A DNA stretch of 64,000 nt from Mesopusillimonas faecipullorum. Lineage in GTDB: Bacteria > Pseudomonadota > Gammaproteobacteria > Burkholderiales > Burkholderiaceae_B. Below the pieces are notes generated by a model, which was given only the letters and a program-made list of their open reading frames with translations, was not told the DNA's origin and ran no database searches. Position numbers and translations under genes: made by a program. This document shows, piece after piece, positions 55,583 to 64,000 of the stretch (position 1 is the stretch's first letter; the number at the start of each line of letters is the position of its first letter). Location: the NCBI RefSeq assembly GCF_020539505.1, contig NZ_JACDXW010000004.1, forward strand, positions 248,001 through 312,000, written 5' to 3'.

Positions 55583-56886
55583 TGAACGCCATCAATGAAT
55601 CCTGGCAGCGAGAGTCTGCCACGCAAGTTCTCCGATTCATCACTGCCGGTTCGGTAGATGACGGTAAATCCACCCTGATAGGTAGGTTGCTGTTTGACAG
55701 CAAAGGTGTCTACGTCGATCAGCTGCGCGCCTTGGAAACCAGCAAGTATCGTCGCACGCAGGACGAAGCCCCCAACTTGGCATTGCTGACGGACGGCCTG
55801 GAAGCTGAGCGCGAGCAAGGCATCACCATTGACGTAGCGTATCGCTACTTTGCTACGCCACGGCGCAAGTTCATCGTTGCTGATGCCCCTGGGCACGAGC
55901 AATACACGCGCAATATGGTAACTGGCGCAACCACAGCCGACGCAGCCATTATTTTGGTGGACGCTGCCAAGGTGCCAGACGGTGAACTCTTGGTGCAAAC
56001 GCGCCGGCATAGCACCATTGCCCAGCTTCTGGGCGTGCGTCACATCGTGCTGGCGGTTAACAAGCTGGATCTCTTGAACTGGGACGAGGCGGTATTCCAA
56101 CGTATTGTGCAGTCTTATCAGACACTGGCTGACCGTATCGGCATACGTGAATTCCAGGCAATACCGATTTCTGCCCTGAATGGCGACAACATCGTCAATG
56201 CTTCGGCACATACGCCCTGGTATCAGGGCCCCGCGCTGCTGACGCATCTGGAGTCGCTGTCGGGCACGCAGGACCTCAGCCAAGCGCCTTTGCGCTTTAC
56301 TGTGCAGTGGGTGGCGCGTCATAACGGCCATCAAACAGATGCCTTGCGCGGCTATGCCGGTCAGTTGGTCAGCGGCACCTTAAAAGTGGGCGACGAGGTG
56401 CAAGTGCAGCCTTCCGGTGAAACGGCGCGTGTGCAAACGCTGCTGACCAGCGAAGGCCCCTTGGATTTCGCCGTGGCAGGGCAGCCGGTAACCGTAGTGC
56501 TTGATCGTGAAGTGGATGTCTCTCGCGGCAACTGGCTGACTCATACTGTGCAAACACCCCAAGTGGGTAATCAGTTCGAGGCCGAGCTATGCTGGCTGGA
56601 CACACGCCCGGCCAGCTTGGCGCGGCGCTATCTGATCAAGCATGGCACGCAACTGAGTTCAGCCAAGATTCAACAGGTGCATACCCGGCGCGATTTGCAG
56701 CGTCTGGAAGAAACCCCTGTACAGGACGGCACCTTGGCGGTGAATGACATTGGCCGCGTTACCATCAAAACACGTGATGCCTTGGCTTTTGACGATTATC
56801 GTCAGCTGCCGGCGACTGGCGCTTTTATCTTGATAGACGAAGCGACGCACCAGACAGTGGCTGGCGGGATGATACGGCTGAGTTAA
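55582..56886 (+). CDS. cysN: Sulfate adenylyltransferase large subunit (GTPase), no APS kinase domain
   Basis: 434 residues, EF-Tu-like GTPase. G1 GSVDDGKSTLIGRLL, G2/G3 region ending DAPGHEQYTRNMVTGA, G4 NKLD, and two beta-barrel domains. GTP hydrolysis drives APS formation on CysD. Many relatives carry a fused CysC kinase (CysNC, about 630 residues), absent here. Last gene of the sulfur operon, converging on selC with 14 bases between. Confidence 0.96.
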   Translation: MNAINESWQRESATQVLRFITAGSVDDGKSTLIGRLLFDSKGVYVDQLRALETSKYRRTQDEAPNLALLTDGLEAEREQGITIDVAYRYFATPRRKFIVADAPGHEQYTRNMVTGATTADAAIILVDAAKVPDGELLVQTRRHSTIAQLLGVRHIVLAVNKLDLLNWDEAVFQRIVQSYQTLADRIGIREFQAIPISALNGDNIVNASAHTPWYQGPALLTHLESLSGTQDLSQAPLRFTVQWVARHNGHQTDALRGYAGQLVSGTLKVGDEVQVQPSGETARVQTLLTSEGPLDFAVAGQPVTVVLDREVDVSRGNWLTHTVQTPQVGNQFEAELCWLDTRPASLARRYLIKHGTQLSSAKIQQVHTRRDLQRLEETPVQDGTLAVNDIGRVTIKTRDALAFDDYRQLPATGAFILIDEATHQTVAGGMIRLS

Positions 56887-56900
56887 AACGTTGCAAGGAA

Positions 56901-56996
56901 TGGCGGAAGGACATGGGAGTTGAACCCACCCAGGACAGGCTCGCTGCCCTAACCGGATTTGAAGTCCGGCCGCCCCACCGGGGACGACGTCCTCCC
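56901..56996 (-). tRNA. selC: Selenocysteine tRNA, anticodon TCA
   Basis: On the minus strand GGGAGGACG begins the 5' end, the anticodon TCA lies in GGACTTCAAATCC (anticodon at 56962-56960), a long variable arm follows, and the T-loop GGTTCAACTCC leads to the acceptor end with encoded CCA at 56903-56901. The length of 96 bases and the extended acceptor/variable arms are typical of tRNA-Sec. It is tail-to-tail with cysN and 53 bases downstream of the selB stop, so it may be part of the selB transcript. Confidence 0.96.
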
Positions 56997-57049
56997 TTTA
57001 AGAGAGAAACCGCTTGCGGTGATGATAGCATCGCAAGCGCTAAAGTAAA

Positions 57050-58954
57050 CTAATCTCCAAACAAATCAGTCCGATGTGGATTGAGACGGCGCATATCCCC
57101 TTTGCGCAAAGTCAGGCCCAGGCGATCAAAGAAATCCATGATTTCGATGGCGACTTTGCGGCCGTTATTGACGCGATCTCGGAAGGCTGGGGCGCTGAAC
57201 CAGCCGTCTTCGCTTTGCGCTGCCAGGTCGCGGATGATCTCCACCATTTCGCGGGTCACTTCGCGAGCAAAGAAGTGATCGTTGGCGATCTGGTCGGTGC
57301 GGCCCAGCTTCTGTGTCAGGCGCAGCAGCTTGCGCACGTCTCGCTCGTCAGCATCAAAAGCCTTGGCAAAGTCACGCACTCGTGGGGGTCTGAAGCGGCC
57401 TTCACCCAACAGTTGAGGCTGTATGCGTTCGAACAGCGCTTCTTCTTCGACTGACAGGCGTACCTCGTGACCGGGGAGGCGCACAAAAGCACCGTCAAGT
57501 ACTACGCGGCGGGCTTCCGATTCCGCGTTAAGAAACACAAGGAAGGCTTCTTTGGGCAGGCGTGGCGAAAGTAGCAAACGCAGTTTCTCGCGCCCGATAC
57601 CTGACAGGTCTGGGTTCTCTGCGTGAAAGGTTTCCAGTTGCTCGTGCAAGCACTGGCGTAATGCATCAAGTTTTTCTTGAGACAAGGCAATGTGGCCGAT
57701 GAGACTGACATCGGCTTGTGCCACGACAGAAGATAAGGCGGATGGTGCGAGCGCGCGGTCTCTGATAAAAGCTGGCGCATCGACAGGCGCCAATCGGGCG
57801 AGTGCAGCTAAGGCCTGATGAGGGGGCGTCAGGCTTAAGGCTGCCAGTGCGGCCAAACGCTCGGGCGTCCCACGCTTGCGCTGAGGCGCGCGCAAATCCA
57901 GGAATCTGCCGCCGCCTATGGTTCGACTGGCAGAGGTGTCGCGAAGCACGAATCGGTCGCCGAAGGCAGCGGCGATGGGACGTTCAAGCACTAATTGAAC
58001 CAAGCCTGTTGTGCCGGGTGCAATGGCGGTTTGCAAGGGTACCAGTCGTACACCGGTTTCCACAGCATGACTATGTAGTCGCGCGGGGAACCAGATGTTC
58101 ACTGCCTTGGGCTCGCTGGCCAAAAGCGTGAACTCGGCATCGATACGATCTGTGGGGGCATGAAGACTTGCATCGAGAATCATGTCACCACGGTGAACGG
58201 CGTCTTTGGTGATGCCGTCACCGACCAGATTCAGGGCGCAACGCTGACCCGCCAAGCCAAGGCTTGCCTTACGGTTTTGTGCATGAATGCCGCGTACACG
58301 AGCATGTAAACCACTGGGGCTGACCACAATGTGGTCGTCAATCGATACTTGCCCTGCCAGCACAATACCCGTTACCACAGTACCCACGCCCGGCAGCGTA
58401 AAGCTGCGGTCTACGGCAAAACGCAGCGGACCTGTAACGTGGCGGGCAGCGGTATCGGCTTCGCACTTCAGCAGCGCGCACCGCAGGGTGTCTATCCCTT
58501 CACCTGTATGCGAGGAAACCGGGATAATCGGAGTCGAGCTTAGAGAGGTGCTTGCCAGTGTTGTCTGGATTTGAGCTGCCACCTCGGCGCGACGCTCGGG
58601 AGTCGCCAGATCCGCTTTGGTCATGGCGACGATGGCGCGTGAAATGCCAAGCTGCTCGATGATGGCCAGGTGTTCGAGCGTCTGGGGCATGATGCCGTCA
58701 TCAGCCGCCACGACAAGCAGCGCCACGTCTATGCTACCGGCGCCCGCCACCATGGTGTGAATCAGGCGCTCGTGCCCAGGGACGTCGACAAACCCCATGA
58801 TGTTGCCCGAACCTAAGTCGGCGTAGGCAAAGCCCAGCTCTATGGTGATGCCGCGCGTCTTTTCTTCGTCCAGCCTGTCGCCGTCTACACCTGTAAGGGC
58901 TTTGACCAGGGCGGTTTTACCATGGTCTATGTGGCCTGCCGTACCGACGATCAT
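57050..58954 (-). CDS. selB: Selenocysteine-specific elongation factor SelB
   Basis: 634 residues. GTPase domain with [34 protein letters not shown], and MTKAD; then two barrel domains and, from about residue 370, winged-helix repeats that bind the SECIS hairpin (ending [18 protein letters not shown]). Delivers Sec-tRNA to UGA. ATG 58954 overlaps the selA stop (ATGA, 58951-58954); a longer frame upstream lies in selA and is not family-like. Confidence 0.96.
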   Translation of the reverse strand: MIVGTAGHIDHGKTALVKALTGVDGDRLDEEKTRGITIELGFAYADLGSGNIMGFVDVPGHERLIHTMVAGAGSIDVALLVVAADDGIMPQTLEHLAIIEQLGISRAIVAMTKADLATPERRAEVAAQIQTTLASTSLSSTPIIPVSSHTGEGIDTLRCALLKCEADTAARHVTGPLRFAVDRSFTLPGVGTVVTGIVLAGQVSIDDHIVVSPSGLHARVRGIHAQNRKASLGLAGQRCALNLVGDGITKDAVHRGDMILDASLHAPTDRIDAEFTLLASEPKAVNIWFPARLHSHAVETGVRLVPLQTAIAPGTTGLVQLVLERPIAAAFGDRFVLRDTSASRTIGGGRFLDLRAPQRKRGTPERLAALAALSLTPPHQALAALARLAPVDAPAFIRDRALAPSALSSVVAQADVSLIGHIALSQEKLDALRQCLHEQLETFHAENPDLSGIGREKLRLLLSPRLPKEAFLVFLNAESEARRVVLDGAFVRLPGHEVRLSVEEEALFERIQPQLLGEGRFRPPRVRDFAKAFDADERDVRKLLRLTQKLGRTDQIANDHFFAREVTREMVEIIRDLAAQSEDGWFSAPAFRDRVNNGRKVAIEIMDFFDRLGLTLRKGDMRRLNPHRTDLFGD

Positions 58955-60327
58955 AGTGGCTTGAGTGCGTCCGTCAGGGCCTGGTCTTCGCCTAGGCAAC
59001 GCAAGTCGAGTATGAGGCCACCGTCGCGGATGTGACCTATGACAGGAGTGGGCAAAGCGCGAAGGCGGCTTGCCAGTTGCTGCGGCGCGTCGCCGCTCTG
59101 GCCTGTGATTTTGAAGCCGGCGCTGGGCAGGGTGTCGACGGGCAAGGCACCTGAACCAATCTGGCTTTCACAATCGGTAAGGCTAACGTTGAATCCATGT
59201 GGGGTCAGCAGCGCCTGCATAGAGGCCAGCAGCCTGGCCGCCTGAGCGTGTATGTCTGCCTGGGTGCGCGCCAGCATGCGAAGCGTGGGTAGGCGTTGAG
59301 CCAGACGATCTGGGTCTTGATACAAGCGCAAGGTGGCCTCAAGTGCACTGATACGAATTTTGTCTAGACGGACTGCGCGTTTGAGAGGATTCTTGTTGAT
59401 GGCTGCAATAAGGTCGCGACGCCCTACGATGAAGCCGGCTTGTGGGCCGCCCAGTAACTTATCGCCAGAAAAAGTGATCAGGTCTGCGCCTTCGGCGACG
59501 GCTTCCGATACTGTGGGCTCACGGCGCATGCCATAGGCAGACAAGTCAACGAGCGAGCCTGAGCCCAAATCATTGAGCAAGGGAATACCGGCTTTGCGTG
59601 CTAACTGAGAAAGCCTAGGGGCATCGACCTCGGCGGTGAAGCCCTCGATGCGATAGTTTGAGGTGTGCACTTTCAGGATAAGCCCGGTTTGGGGCGTGAT
59701 GGCGTTTTCGTAATCCTGAAAATGGGTACGGTTGGTGGTGCCGACTTCGACAAGTTGGGCGCCTGCCCTGGCCATGATGTCGGGCATGCGAAAGGCGCCG
59801 CCGATTTCTATGAGTTCGCCGCGTGAGACGATGGCTTCGCGCCCTTGGCCCAGCGTGTTTAGCGCAATCAGCACCGCTGCAGCGTTGTTGTTGACCAGGG
59901 TAGCGTCTTCGGCGCCTGTCAGCTCACAAAGCAGCCCCCGAAGGTGGTCGTCGCGCTGGCCTCGTGTGCCGTCGTCCAGATCGAACTCCAGGGCTAAAGG
60001 GTTACCCATGGCGGCGGTAGCGGCCTTGATGGCCTCATCTGCCAAAATGGCACGCCCAAGGTTGGTATGCAAAACCGTACCGGTAAGGTTAAGTACGGGG
60101 CGCAACTTAGAGCGCGATGCCAGAGCAAGGGCCTCGGCCAAACGTTGTGGCAGTTGTGCCGCAAGGGCATGGCCGTCTGCCCCGGCGTGTATGGCCTTAC
60201 GCATGGCCTCAAGCTGTTGGCGCAGCCTGGCCAGCACACTGGCACGGCCATGCTGCGCTACCAAGGCCTGGCCAGCCCGGGACTGCAGGAACTGATCTGC
60301 CGAGGGCAGGGCACGAAAGCCTTGCAT
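58951..60327 (-). CDS. selA: L-seryl-tRNA(Sec) selenium transferase
   Basis: 458 residues. PLP enzyme converting Ser-tRNA-Sec to Sec-tRNA-Sec with selenophosphate. N-terminal part [43 protein letters not shown] lysine Lys290 in [16 protein letters not shown] 60327 shares its A with the TGA of fdhE (TGATG), so translation is probably coupled. A TTG one codon earlier is less likely. Confidence 0.96.
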   Translation of the reverse strand: MQGFRALPSADQFLQSRAGQALVAQHGRASVLARLRQQLEAMRKAIHAGADGHALAAQLPQRLAEALALASRSKLRPVLNLTGTVLHTNLGRAILADEAIKAATAAMGNPLALEFDLDDGTRGQRDDHLRGLLCELTGAEDATLVNNNAAAVLIALNTLGQGREAIVSRGELIEIGGAFRMPDIMARAGAQLVEVGTTNRTHFQDYENAITPQTGLILKVHTSNYRIEGFTAEVDAPRLSQLARKAGIPLLNDLGSGSLVDLSAYGMRREPTVSEAVAEGADLITFSGDKLLGGPQAGFIVGRRDLIAAINKNPLKRAVRLDKIRISALEATLRLYQDPDRLAQRLPTLRMLARTQADIHAQAARLLASMQALLTPHGFNVSLTDCESQIGSGALPVDTLPSAGFKITGQSGDAPQQLASRLRALPTPVIGHIRDGGLILDLRCLGEDQALTDALKPL

Positions 60328-61238
60328 CAATACCCCGTAAGAAATGGGTTGAATCCATGCCGGCGTACACCGGTGTCTTTCATCAGGATATCCAGCCCCA
60401 GGGTGCCGACATCGTCGGCGATGGCCTCAAGGCTGGCGTTCTTGACAACATGCAGGATTTTCACCCAACTATTGCACTCACTGCAAACCTCGGCTTTTAC
60501 TGTGGCTTCGTGAGTATCGACAGAGCGGTAGCTGATGCCTTTGGTAGAGCCGCAGCAAAGACATTTGACTCGCACTTCGTTCCATTGCGTCGCGCAGCAG
60601 CCGCAAGTCGCGTAGCGCACGTTCTCTATGCCTTGGGTGCCCATGATGGACGAAGTAGCCGGGCGTCCTCCGCACGAGGGGCATACCCCGGTGCTGATGC
60701 GGGTTAGCAAGGAAACATCAAGCGTGGCAGCCAACCTGGCTACATGCAGTTGTACCGCAGCAGCCACGAACAGGTGAGGCGCCACGCCGTCGTCGGGAAT
60801 GGTGTCAGACAAGATATTGCTGAGCAGCCATCGCACGTCCTCGGGCTCGGCTTGACGCACGGCAGTCAGGGCGAGTTGAGCAGGTTCGGGCATGGCAAGA
60901 TTGGCCGCCTGCTCGCAGAACACAGCCAGAGTTTCCTGCAATTGCGGGTCGTCGGCCAATGCCATGCGGTCTATGGGAGGCATGGCATTGGCCTGCGCTG
61001 CCTTTTGCCGCTCAGCCGAAACAGGTGCGACAGGTGGCAGCATGACGCACAGGCGGGCCTGCAGTGAGCAGATATCGGCCAGCAGTTTCAGGTAAGGCGC
61101 CAGCCTGCTGGTTTGTGCCAGAAAGGCGAAGCGGCGTGCCCTGACCTGAAAAACCTGCAGAGGCTCAGGCAGAAAAGCCAGCGGCGCCTCGGGGACGCCG
61201 CCGATGAGGGACGGATCAGGTTGAATAGGAATGTTCAT
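60327..61238 (-). CDS. fdhE: Formate dehydrogenase accessory protein FdhE
   Basis: 303 residues. Required for formate dehydrogenase maturation in E. coli. The family is known for CxxC iron-binding sites: here CPSCGG, CGCC, CLCCG and CSECNSW fall between about residues 190 and 265. It follows fdhI by nine bases and is coupled to selA. Together with selAB it ties enzyme maturation to selenocysteine insertion. Confidence 0.93.
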   Translation of the reverse strand: MNIPIQPDPSLIGGVPEAPLAFLPEPLQVFQVRARRFAFLAQTSRLAPYLKLLADICSLQARLCVMLPPVAPVSAERQKAAQANAMPPIDRMALADDPQLQETLAVFCEQAANLAMPEPAQLALTAVRQAEPEDVRWLLSNILSDTIPDDGVAPHLFVAAAVQLHVARLAATLDVSLLTRISTGVCPSCGGRPATSSIMGTQGIENVRYATCGCCATQWNEVRVKCLCCGSTKGISYRSVDTHEATVKAEVCSECNSWVKILHVVKNASLEAIADDVGTLGLDILMKDTGVRRHGFNPFLTGY

Positions 61239-61247
61239 GCTTGCATT

Positions 61248-61931
61248 CTAGTGCTGCCCACGCCGCTCGGCTAGCTCACGCAGCCATTTACGGTGATGGC
61301 GATAGGCCCAGCCACCTGTGACTGTACCGCGTGTCATGGCGCGCAAGGTGCCGCGTGTCCAGATGGCTGCGTATACATGCAGCACGAACACAAGGAACAT
61401 AAGGACAGCAGCCAGCGCGTGAACCGCTAAAGCAATACGACGCACGGGAATAGACACCAGATTGGGGAAGTAACGTTCCCACATCATGATGCCGGAGACC
61501 AGCAAGACGACGATGAGCGCCGTCATGGCCCAGAACATCGCTTTTTGCCCCGCGTTGTATTTGCCAAGCTCGGGCAGGTTTTCTTCCTTGCCTTTGATCA
61601 CGTCACCGATCTTTCCCAGCCAGGTGCAGTCTTCCTGCCGGGGCAGGTTCAGGCGCCACATCTGTAAAAACAGAATAAGAAAGCTGAGAAACATCACCAC
61701 GCCCATGATCGGGTGCAGCCAGCGTACGACCTGGCCGCCCCCGAACAGACTGCTTAAGCCATATAGAGAAGGATGGAAGAGGGCAAAGCCGGAGAGCAAT
61801 AACCCTATCATGCACAAGGCTGTGAGCCAGTGATTCGCCCGGGTGAGGCCGCGATAACGGCTGACCACCACGGGCTGAACGGACTCGATCTTGTCGCCGC
61901 TTGCGGAATAGATGCGTTTCTTATCCATCAT
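61248..61931 (-). CDS. fdhI: Formate dehydrogenase cytochrome b556 (gamma) subunit
   Basis: 227 residues, four membrane helices at about 33-50, 73-90, 132-148 and 169-190. Heme histidines are likely in [18 protein letters not shown] and [23 protein letters not shown]. FdoI/FdnI-like; passes electrons from the beta subunit to quinone. ATG overlaps the fdhB stop (61928-61931). Confidence 0.95.
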   Translation of the reverse strand: MMDKKRIYSASGDKIESVQPVVVSRYRGLTRANHWLTALCMIGLLLSGFALFHPSLYGLSSLFGGGQVVRWLHPIMGVVMFLSFLILFLQMWRLNLPRQEDCTWLGKIGDVIKGKEENLPELGKYNAGQKAMFWAMTALIVVLLVSGIMMWERYFPNLVSIPVRRIALAVHALAAVLMFLVFVLHVYAAIWTRGTLRAMTRGTVTGGWAYRHHRKWLRELAERRGQH

Positions 61932-62911
61932 GGCTCCTTGATATCCGAGAGGTCGACGTGCTCGACCAAACGCTTGGCTTCGACTTCGTCGTGTTCCGTG
62001 ACCTTATTGGCACGAGCTATAACGCCATGAAGCACAGCGCCGGCAGCGGCGATACCCATGGCAGCCAAACCAATAGTCTTGGCTTCGCCCTTCCAGCCCT
62101 GCACCACCGAGGAGATCTTGGGATCTTCCGGTAGCCCCGCATACAGTGAGGGCTTGTCGGCGTGGTGCAGCACGTACATGACATGCGTGCCGCCCACCCC
62201 TTGAGGGTCGTACAGACCAGCGTTGTCGTAGCCCCGAGACTTCAGATCTTCTATGCGCTCTTCTGCATGGGCGATCATGTCGTCTTTGGTGCCGAAGACG
62301 ATGGCTTGGGTGGGGCAAGCCTTGGCACAGGCTGGCCCCTGGCCTACCGCCACACGATCGGAACAAAGCGTGCACTTTTTGCTTTTGTTCGTGATCTTGG
62401 AAACACGCGGCACGTCGAAAGGGCATCCGGCAATGCAATAGCCACAGCCTATGCAGTTCTCGGAGATGAAATCGACGATGCCGTTGGAGTATTTCACGAT
62501 GGCGCCAGGAGCTGGGCAGGCCTTAAGGCAGCCAGGATCCTCGCAGTGCATACAGCCATCTTTGCGGATCAGCCATTCGAGATCGTTGGTTTCAGGGTTC
62601 TCGTATTCAGTGAACCGCATCAGGGTGAACATCTCGGGGGTGAGGTCGTGGGGGTTCTCGTAGACCCCCACGTTCTCCTCGATGTCCGGCGAAGTGTCGT
62701 TCCATTCTATGCAGGCTGTTTGGCAAGCCTTGCAGCCTATGCACTTGGAAACGTCGATCAGCTTGGCGACCTGGGTCAACTGGCGGGTAGGCGCCGGGAT
62801 GTTGGGCATCGCCGACGCTAGCACCACGTCGCTGGGTAACAGGTTAGAGGCCAAGGGCTGAACCGGCGGGTTGGCTGCCGCCGTGGTGGGTTGGGGTGCG
62901 TGGTCGCTCAT
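61928..62911 (-). CDS. fdhB: Formate dehydrogenase iron-sulfur (beta) subunit
   Basis: 327 residues. Four cysteine clusters for [4Fe-4S] centres: [35 protein letters not shown] and [22 protein letters not shown]-terminal helix near residues 273-292 ([19 protein letters not shown]) anchors it, as in FdnH/FdoH. Overlaps both neighbours by four bases. Confidence 0.96.
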   Translation of the reverse strand: MSDHAPQPTTAAANPPVQPLASNLLPSDVVLASAMPNIPAPTRQLTQVAKLIDVSKCIGCKACQTACIEWNDTSPDIEENVGVYENPHDLTPEMFTLMRFTEYENPETNDLEWLIRKDGCMHCEDPGCLKACPAPGAIVKYSNGIVDFISENCIGCGYCIAGCPFDVPRVSKITNKSKKCTLCSDRVAVGQGPACAKACPTQAIVFGTKDDMIAHAEERIEDLKSRGYDNAGLYDPQGVGGTHVMYVLHHADKPSLYAGLPEDPKISSVVQGWKGEAKTIGLAAMGIAAAGAVLHGVIARANKVTEHDEVEAKRLVEHVDLSDIKEP

Positions 62912-64000
62912 GCTTGGCCCTCCGGAGCAAGTTCAATATTGACGAGGTAGGCCTTGAATTCCGGCGTCTCGATATTGGCGTCGCCGACGAACGGCCCCAA
63001 GGTATTGGGGCCGAACCCCTTGCGGGCTGCGCCCTTGAAACCCCAGTGCAGCGGAATACCTACGACGTGCACGGTTTTACCATCGCACATAAGCGGTTGT
63101 ATGCGCTTGGTGACCACCGCCTTCGCCCACACCTGGCCGCGCTTACTCCAGACACGGACTCTGTCGCCCTTGGTGATGCCGCGCTCGGCTGCGAGTTCTT
63201 CGCTGATTTCGACGAAGAACTCCGGCTGATTGACGGAGTTCACACGGTTGTGCTTTGTCCAGTAGTGGAAGTGCTCGGTCAGGCGATAAGACGTTGCGAC
63301 GAATGGGAATTCCGAACGATCGCCCAATTGCGCGACGTCGCCCTCGAACATGCGAGCAACGGGGTTGCCACGCATCTTAGGATTGAGCGGGTTGTCGATA
63401 GGACTTTCGAAAGGCTCCATATGAGTGGGGAAGGGGCCGTCGCGCATCAGCTTGCGGCTGAAGAAGCGGCTGGTACCTTCGGGATTCATGATGAACGGAC
63501 CCACTTCGCGAGGTTTGGCGTTGACAGCGATATCCGGAATATCCGGACCCACCCACTTTTCGCCATTCCATTCAATGAGCACTCGTTTGGAGTCCCATGG
63601 CTTGCCGTCCAGGTCGCAAGACGCACGGTTGTACAGCACCCGTCGGTTTGCCGGCCAGGCAAACGACCAGTTTTGATAGACCCCCATACCTGACGGGTCG
63701 CTGTTGTCGCGTTTAGCCATGATATTGCCGGCCTCGGTAAAGCAGCCGGTGTAGATCCAGCAGCCGCTGGCTGTGGTGCCGTCGTCTCGGAGCTGGCCGA
63801 AGCTGGAGAGTTGCTTGCCTTTCTCGACTAGAACCTTGGAAGGGTCCGCTGGGTCGTATAGCGTTTCGAGCGCACGCCCATTGAGTTCTTTGGCGAGTTC
63901 GGCCGCTGTAGGTTCATGAGCCTCTTTGTAGTCCCAGCTAAGGTTCATGATGGGCTCAAGCGCTTTGCCGCCTTCCTTCTCGTACAGTTCCCGTACGCGC
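62908..64000 (-). CDS. fdhA: Formate dehydrogenase alpha subunit, C-terminal part (5' end outside window)
   Basis: The frame is open through the window end; residues before the Met at 63948 ([16 protein letters not shown]) continue the same protein, so about 363 C-terminal residues are visible. This is the molybdopterin dinucleotide-binding end of the FdnG/FdoG family (molybdopterin oxidoreductase): [48 protein letters not shown] and [12 protein letters not shown]. The catalytic Sec/Cys codon lies upstream, outside the window, but adjacent selA, selB and selC make a UGA codon likely. Confidence 0.95.
   Translation of the reverse strand, partial: RVRELYEKEGGKALEPIMNLSWDYKEAHEPTAAELAKELNGRALETLYDPADPSKVLVEKGKQLSSFGQLRDDGTTASGCWIYTGCFTEAGNIMAKRDNSDPSGMGVYQNWSFAWPANRRVLYNRASCDLDGKPWDSKRVLIEWNGEKWVGPDIPDIAVNAKPREVGPFIMNPEGTSRFFSRKLMRDGPFPTHMEPFESPIDNPLNPKMRGNPVARMFEGDVAQLGDRSEFPFVATSYRLTEHFHYWTKHNRVNSVNQPEFFVEISEELAAERGITKGDRVRVWSKRGQVWAKAVVTKRIQPLMCDGKTVHVVGIPLHWGFKGAARKGFGPNTLGPFVGDANIETPEFKAYLVNIELAPEGQA

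Noticed and set aside
1-64000. Mobile elements, integrases, CRISPR arrays, rRNA
   Set aside because: None seen: no transposase-like proteins, no regularly spaced repeats, and the only tRNA recognised is selC, with no duplicated 3' end suggesting an integration site.

Overview
The window is a GC-rich, densely packed bacterial chromosome segment with no plasmid, phage or IS genes. Gene content and order point to a betaproteobacterium of the order Burkholderiales, most likely family Alcaligenaceae (Bordetella/Achromobacter relatives). Supporting signs are the gyrA-serC-pheA-tyrA-aroA-cmk-rpsA-ihfB-lapA-lapB-hldA-hldD string, the ompA-ubiG-gph string, cysI followed by a DUF934 gene, and a separate MltB-type transglycosylase and ComEA. 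This placement is inference from gene order, not from a database comparison.

Layout. 1-4997: end of dnaB, a YbaN-type membrane protein, a PdxA-family dehydrogenase, a PIN-PhoH ATPase, a Bcp peroxiredoxin and an Mth938-type protein. 5076-8842: a response regulator, a sensor kinase and the potassium transporter kup, all overlapping. 8856-15388: a small secreted cysteine-containing protein and a six-gene Mrp cation/proton antiporter operon with fused A and B subunits. 15533-20288: sulfate ABC ATPase cysA, two small-molecule/membrane genes, an MFS transporter and the truncated remnant of its paralogue. 20289-25519: a Tat-exported PhoX phosphatase, a kinase-like protein lacking the usual catalytic Asp, then ompA-ubiG-gph. 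25969-39723: the housekeeping supra-operon (DNA gyrase A, serine/phenylalanine/tyrosine/chorismate synthesis, CMP kinase, ribosomal protein S1, IHF-beta, LPS assembly regulators LapA/LapB, heptose synthesis). 39880-46079: ComEA, CysM, MltB, an HDAC-like deacetylase, electron transfer flavoprotein and a 1-Cys peroxiredoxin.

46323-56886 is a sulfur block: a lipoprotein sulfatase with a dockerin-like tail, then DUF934 and cysI on the minus strand, and sbp-cysT-cysW-cysH-cysD-cysN on the plus strand. CysH has the two cysteine pairs of an APS reductase and CysN carries no APS kinase, so sulfate reduction should run sulfate -> APS -> sulfite -> sulfide, ending with CysM at 40434. The transport ATPase cysA lies 35 kb away but shares a promoter-region motif with sbp.

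56901-64000 is a selenocysteine/formate dehydrogenase block read leftwards: fdhA (3' part only), fdhB, fdhI, fdhE, selA, selB and the selenocysteine tRNA gene selC, with overlapping stops and starts. The UGA codon of fdhA lies outside the window.

The most unusual signals are: a sharply bounded AT-rich patch inside the active-site region of the HDAC-like gene; the 11-bp gap between the divergent mltB and HDAC starts with a promoter placed for a leaderless transcript; the dockerin-like sulfatase; the two-component system translationally overlapped with kup; and the kinase-like protein without its catalytic aspartate. I did not find a clearly undescribed multi-gene system.
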